In this document: positions 62,421 through 64,000 of the stretch, piece by piece | How the letters are laid out: the number at the start of each line of letters is the position of its first letter | Position numbering within the stretch: position 1 is the first letter of the stretch | From: Paludibacteraceae bacterium | GTDB taxonomy: Bacteria > Bacteroidota > Bacteroidia > Bacteroidales > Paludibacteraceae | Direction of reading: 5' to 3' | Assembly: GCA_024399965.1 (NCBI GenBank) | Contig: JAKSNJ010000001.1 | Span: forward strand, 62,001-126,000 | Length of the DNA stretch: 64,000 bases | The notes under the pieces: generated by a model | Databases searched by the model: none | Told to the model about the DNA's origin: nothing | Seen by the model: only the letters and a program-made list of their open reading frames with translations | Made by a program: the position numbers and the translations under genes

Positions 62421-62452
62421 CAAAGGTACTGCTTTTTTGGGACATGTGCAAA
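62421..62452 (-). promoter_or_regulatory. promoter of tRNA-Gln
   Basis: Minus strand: TTTG at 62452-62449, 20-bp spacer, TACCTTTG at 62428-62421. A full consensus match, about 20 nt before the mature tRNA. Confidence 0.85.
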
Positions 62453-62468
62453 TTTTTTGGCAAAAAAA

Positions 62469-63191
62469 TCACTTTTTCTGCTTCTTTTTCTTCAGTTCGG
62501 GCAAATAGGTGTTGCGAACATAGGTAAAGGTGGGGTGTCGGCGCAATACTTTTTCGACTTGTTGCTCCGCTTTGTCCAACTCTCCTGTCTTCTCGTAACA
62601 TTGAGCAATCGCCAACTGCATAGCCGGCAAATTCCATAAATAACGATATGCCGTATCAGTCGTCATAATTCGTTCTGCCTGCAAGAAAATCTGAATGGCT
62701 TTTTGCTTGTTGCCACCAAAACACTTGGGGGCATAGAAATCAACATTTCCCTTGAGCGTCATGGCAATCGGGTCGGTGGTGTCGGCCTCCAAGGCCTTCT
62801 TTGCCATCTTAAAGGACATCATGCCATCTGAGAAAATCGTACTCTTATCTAATAGGTACGCATACGCGTGTGCGGCAGAACGGTACGCCAAGTACGTGGA
62901 CTCACCCAACGAACTGCGCTCTTCCTCCACATGCTGCAGATAGATAGGCAGGTAATGTGCTGCTTCCTCCATGCGCTTTTGGTCAGCAAGAAAGGGAATA
63001 TAACCGTATTCGTAATTGATGAGCCGTCTGCGCTCGGCATGTGACAACGATTTCCAATCCTGCGCATCAATATACTGCCCCCAAAGTTTGAGGTCGGACG
63101 CCATATAGGCATCATAGAGTTGCTTATCGCTGAACTGACCGTATGCCAGTTCAACGATAAACAATAAACTATAAATTAACCACTTACGCAT
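62469..63191 (-). CDS. exported tetratricopeptide-repeat protein
   Basis: 240 residues with a signal peptide (WLIYSLLFIVELAYGQ). Helical repeat pattern with TPR-like segments (AYRSAAHAYAYLLDKS, MAKKALEADTTDPIAMTLKG, AIQIFLQAERIMTTD, MQLAIAQCYEKTGELDKAEQ). The Lys-rich tail ends KKKKQKK. It likely acts as a periplasmic protein-protein interaction module. Its start overlaps the end of the PPi-phosphofructokinase gene by 8 nt, so the two are coupled; a functional link is not obvious. Confidence 0.8.
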   Translation of the reverse strand: MRKWLIYSLLFIVELAYGQFSDKQLYDAYMASDLKLWGQYIDAQDWKSLSHAERRRLINYEYGYIPFLADQKRMEEAAHYLPIYLQHVEEERSSLGESTYLAYRSAAHAYAYLLDKSTIFSDGMMSFKMAKKALEADTTDPIAMTLKGNVDFYAPKCFGGNKQKAIQIFLQAERIMTTDTAYRYLWNLPAMQLAIAQCYEKTGELDKAEQQVEKVLRRHPTFTYVRNTYLPELKKKKQKK

Positions 63192-64000
63192 TTTCTAAAA
63201 GCAACGTGTGAGTAGGTTGGTCGCATACTTCGGTAGGTCCGTAGTATTGGATAGGTCCCGGATAGATATAATCCATATCGGCATCTGCCCAGTCGGCACG
63301 GTGCTCCTCAAAGTATTTGAAGGGCTTGCCGTTGAGGTCCACCAATGCCTTTTGAATAACGGGTTTCATCTTTCCGTTACGTTTTTCCATGTTCATCATC
63401 ATCGTGATAGGTACACCACCGGCAACCCACTCAGCAGCAGGTTGGGTGAGGTTGCGCACGATAGCCATATAACCGGTCTTGCCGGCAATGATGAGTTGGG
63501 TTGCCGTTTGGCCTAACGAGTAGCAGTAGTCAGCATCGAAGTTAGATGGAATAGCGCAGCGTCCTTCGTAACCGAAGAAGTGGTGTTGGGTAGCGAATTT
63601 ACCAACATACGTGCCGGACGCTTTCATTTGTGCCAGTTTCTTGCCTACCATCTCGATGAGCAGTTTCTCGGTCTCGATGAGCGATACTTGCACGTTTCCG
63701 TGAGGGTCACGGTCCATTGTCAGTTGTTTGGCGATGGCTTTTGGCAGCGAGCGATACAGTTCACAGCTGGCAGGAGTGAGCATAGATTTGATGTACTCAC
63801 GTTTGGCATCATCACCCTCCATAGCCACAAATTCCTCGTTATTGGCAAGCAGGTCGTTGAGTTCCTGAATCAGACGACGCATAGCAGGAATGAACTCAAT
63901 CAGTCCTTCGGGAATGAGGACAGTACCGAAGTTTTGTCCAACTTTGGCACGCTCTGCCACTACGATGGCTATTTGGTCCACGATGTCTTGCAGGGTCAGG
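63184..64000 (-). CDS. diphosphate-fructose-6-phosphate 1-phosphotransferase, C-terminal part
   Basis: The open frame runs off the right edge of the window, leaving about 272 C-terminal residues. Long-form (~550-residue, clade II) PPi-PFK features are visible: ERAKVGQNFGTVLIPEGLIE, the substrate-binding GYEGRCAIPSNFDADYCYSL and the end YYGPTEVCDQPTHTLLLE. It uses PPi to phosphorylate fructose 6-phosphate reversibly. With pfkA in the same window, the organism has both ATP- and PPi-linked glycolytic entry. Confidence 0.93.
   Translation of the reverse strand, partial: LTLQDIVDQIAIVVAERAKVGQNFGTVLIPEGLIEFIPAMRRLIQELNDLLANNEEFVAMEGDDAKREYIKSMLTPASCELYRSLPKAIAKQLTMDRDPHGNVQVSLIETEKLLIEMVGKKLAQMKASGTYVGKFATQHHFFGYEGRCAIPSNFDADYCYSLGQTATQLIIAGKTGYMAIVRNLTQPAAEWVAGGVPITMMMNMEKRNGKMKPVIQKALVDLNGKPFKYFEEHRADWADADMDYIYPGPIQYYGPTEVCDQPTHTLLLENA

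Overview
The window looks like a chromosome segment of a Bacteroidales member (Bacteroidota). It has a SusC/SusD pair, a type IX secretion protein (PorQ), a frdCAB-type quinol:fumarate reductase, both an ATP- and a PPi-dependent phosphofructokinase, and Bacteroidota promoters (TTTG, 20 bp spacer, TANNTTTG) that recur with the same spacer in front of many genes. Codon and base use is moderate-GC, except for one clearly AT-rich giant surface-protein gene.

Layout. 1-13 kb is ordinary chromosome. It holds a 5'-truncated Rel/SpoT gene that lacks an ACT domain, an MBL-fold hydrolase, an ECF sigma cluster (minus strand), an amidohydrolase lipoprotein, a frameshifted outer-membrane protein, an RND efflux operon behind a TetR regulator, and a HAD phosphatase. 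13.5-42.7 kb is a large glycan-utilisation-type locus on the plus strand in two transcription units. Unit 1 (13.5-25.1 kb) encodes a GH109-like lipoprotein, SusC, SusD, a lipoprotein of unknown function, a DUF4874/DUF4832 lipoprotein, a GH31 glycosidase and a second DUF4874/DUF4832 lipoprotein. Unit 2 (25.3-42.7 kb) encodes secreted proteins: an unknown, three DUF4874/DUF4832 proteins, a beta-helix/purple-acid-phosphatase fusion, a divergent sixth DUF4874/DUF4832-like protein, a 1649-codon InlB-repeat protein and a small membrane-anchored protein. Most unit 2 proteins end in a shared ~22-residue C-terminal signature. The two units have near-identical promoter regions with an inverted repeat (ATGTT-N4-AACAT) exactly 33 bp upstream of each -7 box.

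42.8-47.5 kb holds a NagB-like/PIG-L/NahK-like triple fusion, a cytosolic CBM9-like protein and a CofE-like ligase. With the GH109-like enzyme these suggest handling of N-acetylhexosamine-containing glycans (inference). 47.5-64 kb is mainly housekeeping: pfkA, ispH, cmk and porQ (minus strand), the fumarate reductase operon, two more secreted proteins with the C-terminal signature (one a PL1 pectate lyase), ybeY/uvrB with overlapping divergent promoters, a MATE transporter, tRNA-Gln(CTG), a TPR protein and PPi-PFK.

The strongest candidate for something undescribed is the six-paralogue DUF4874/DUF4832 system. Every copy keeps two Glu residues 105-116 positions apart, as in clan GH-A glycosidases, and copies are split between lipoprotein and signature-tailed forms. 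The window also carries three families of short repeats: 7-bp tandem arrays opening with GTGCATT or built of CTCTAAA/CTCAATT, 11-bp tandem arrays, and GC-rich palindromes. They lie between genes and, in several places, in frame inside genes.
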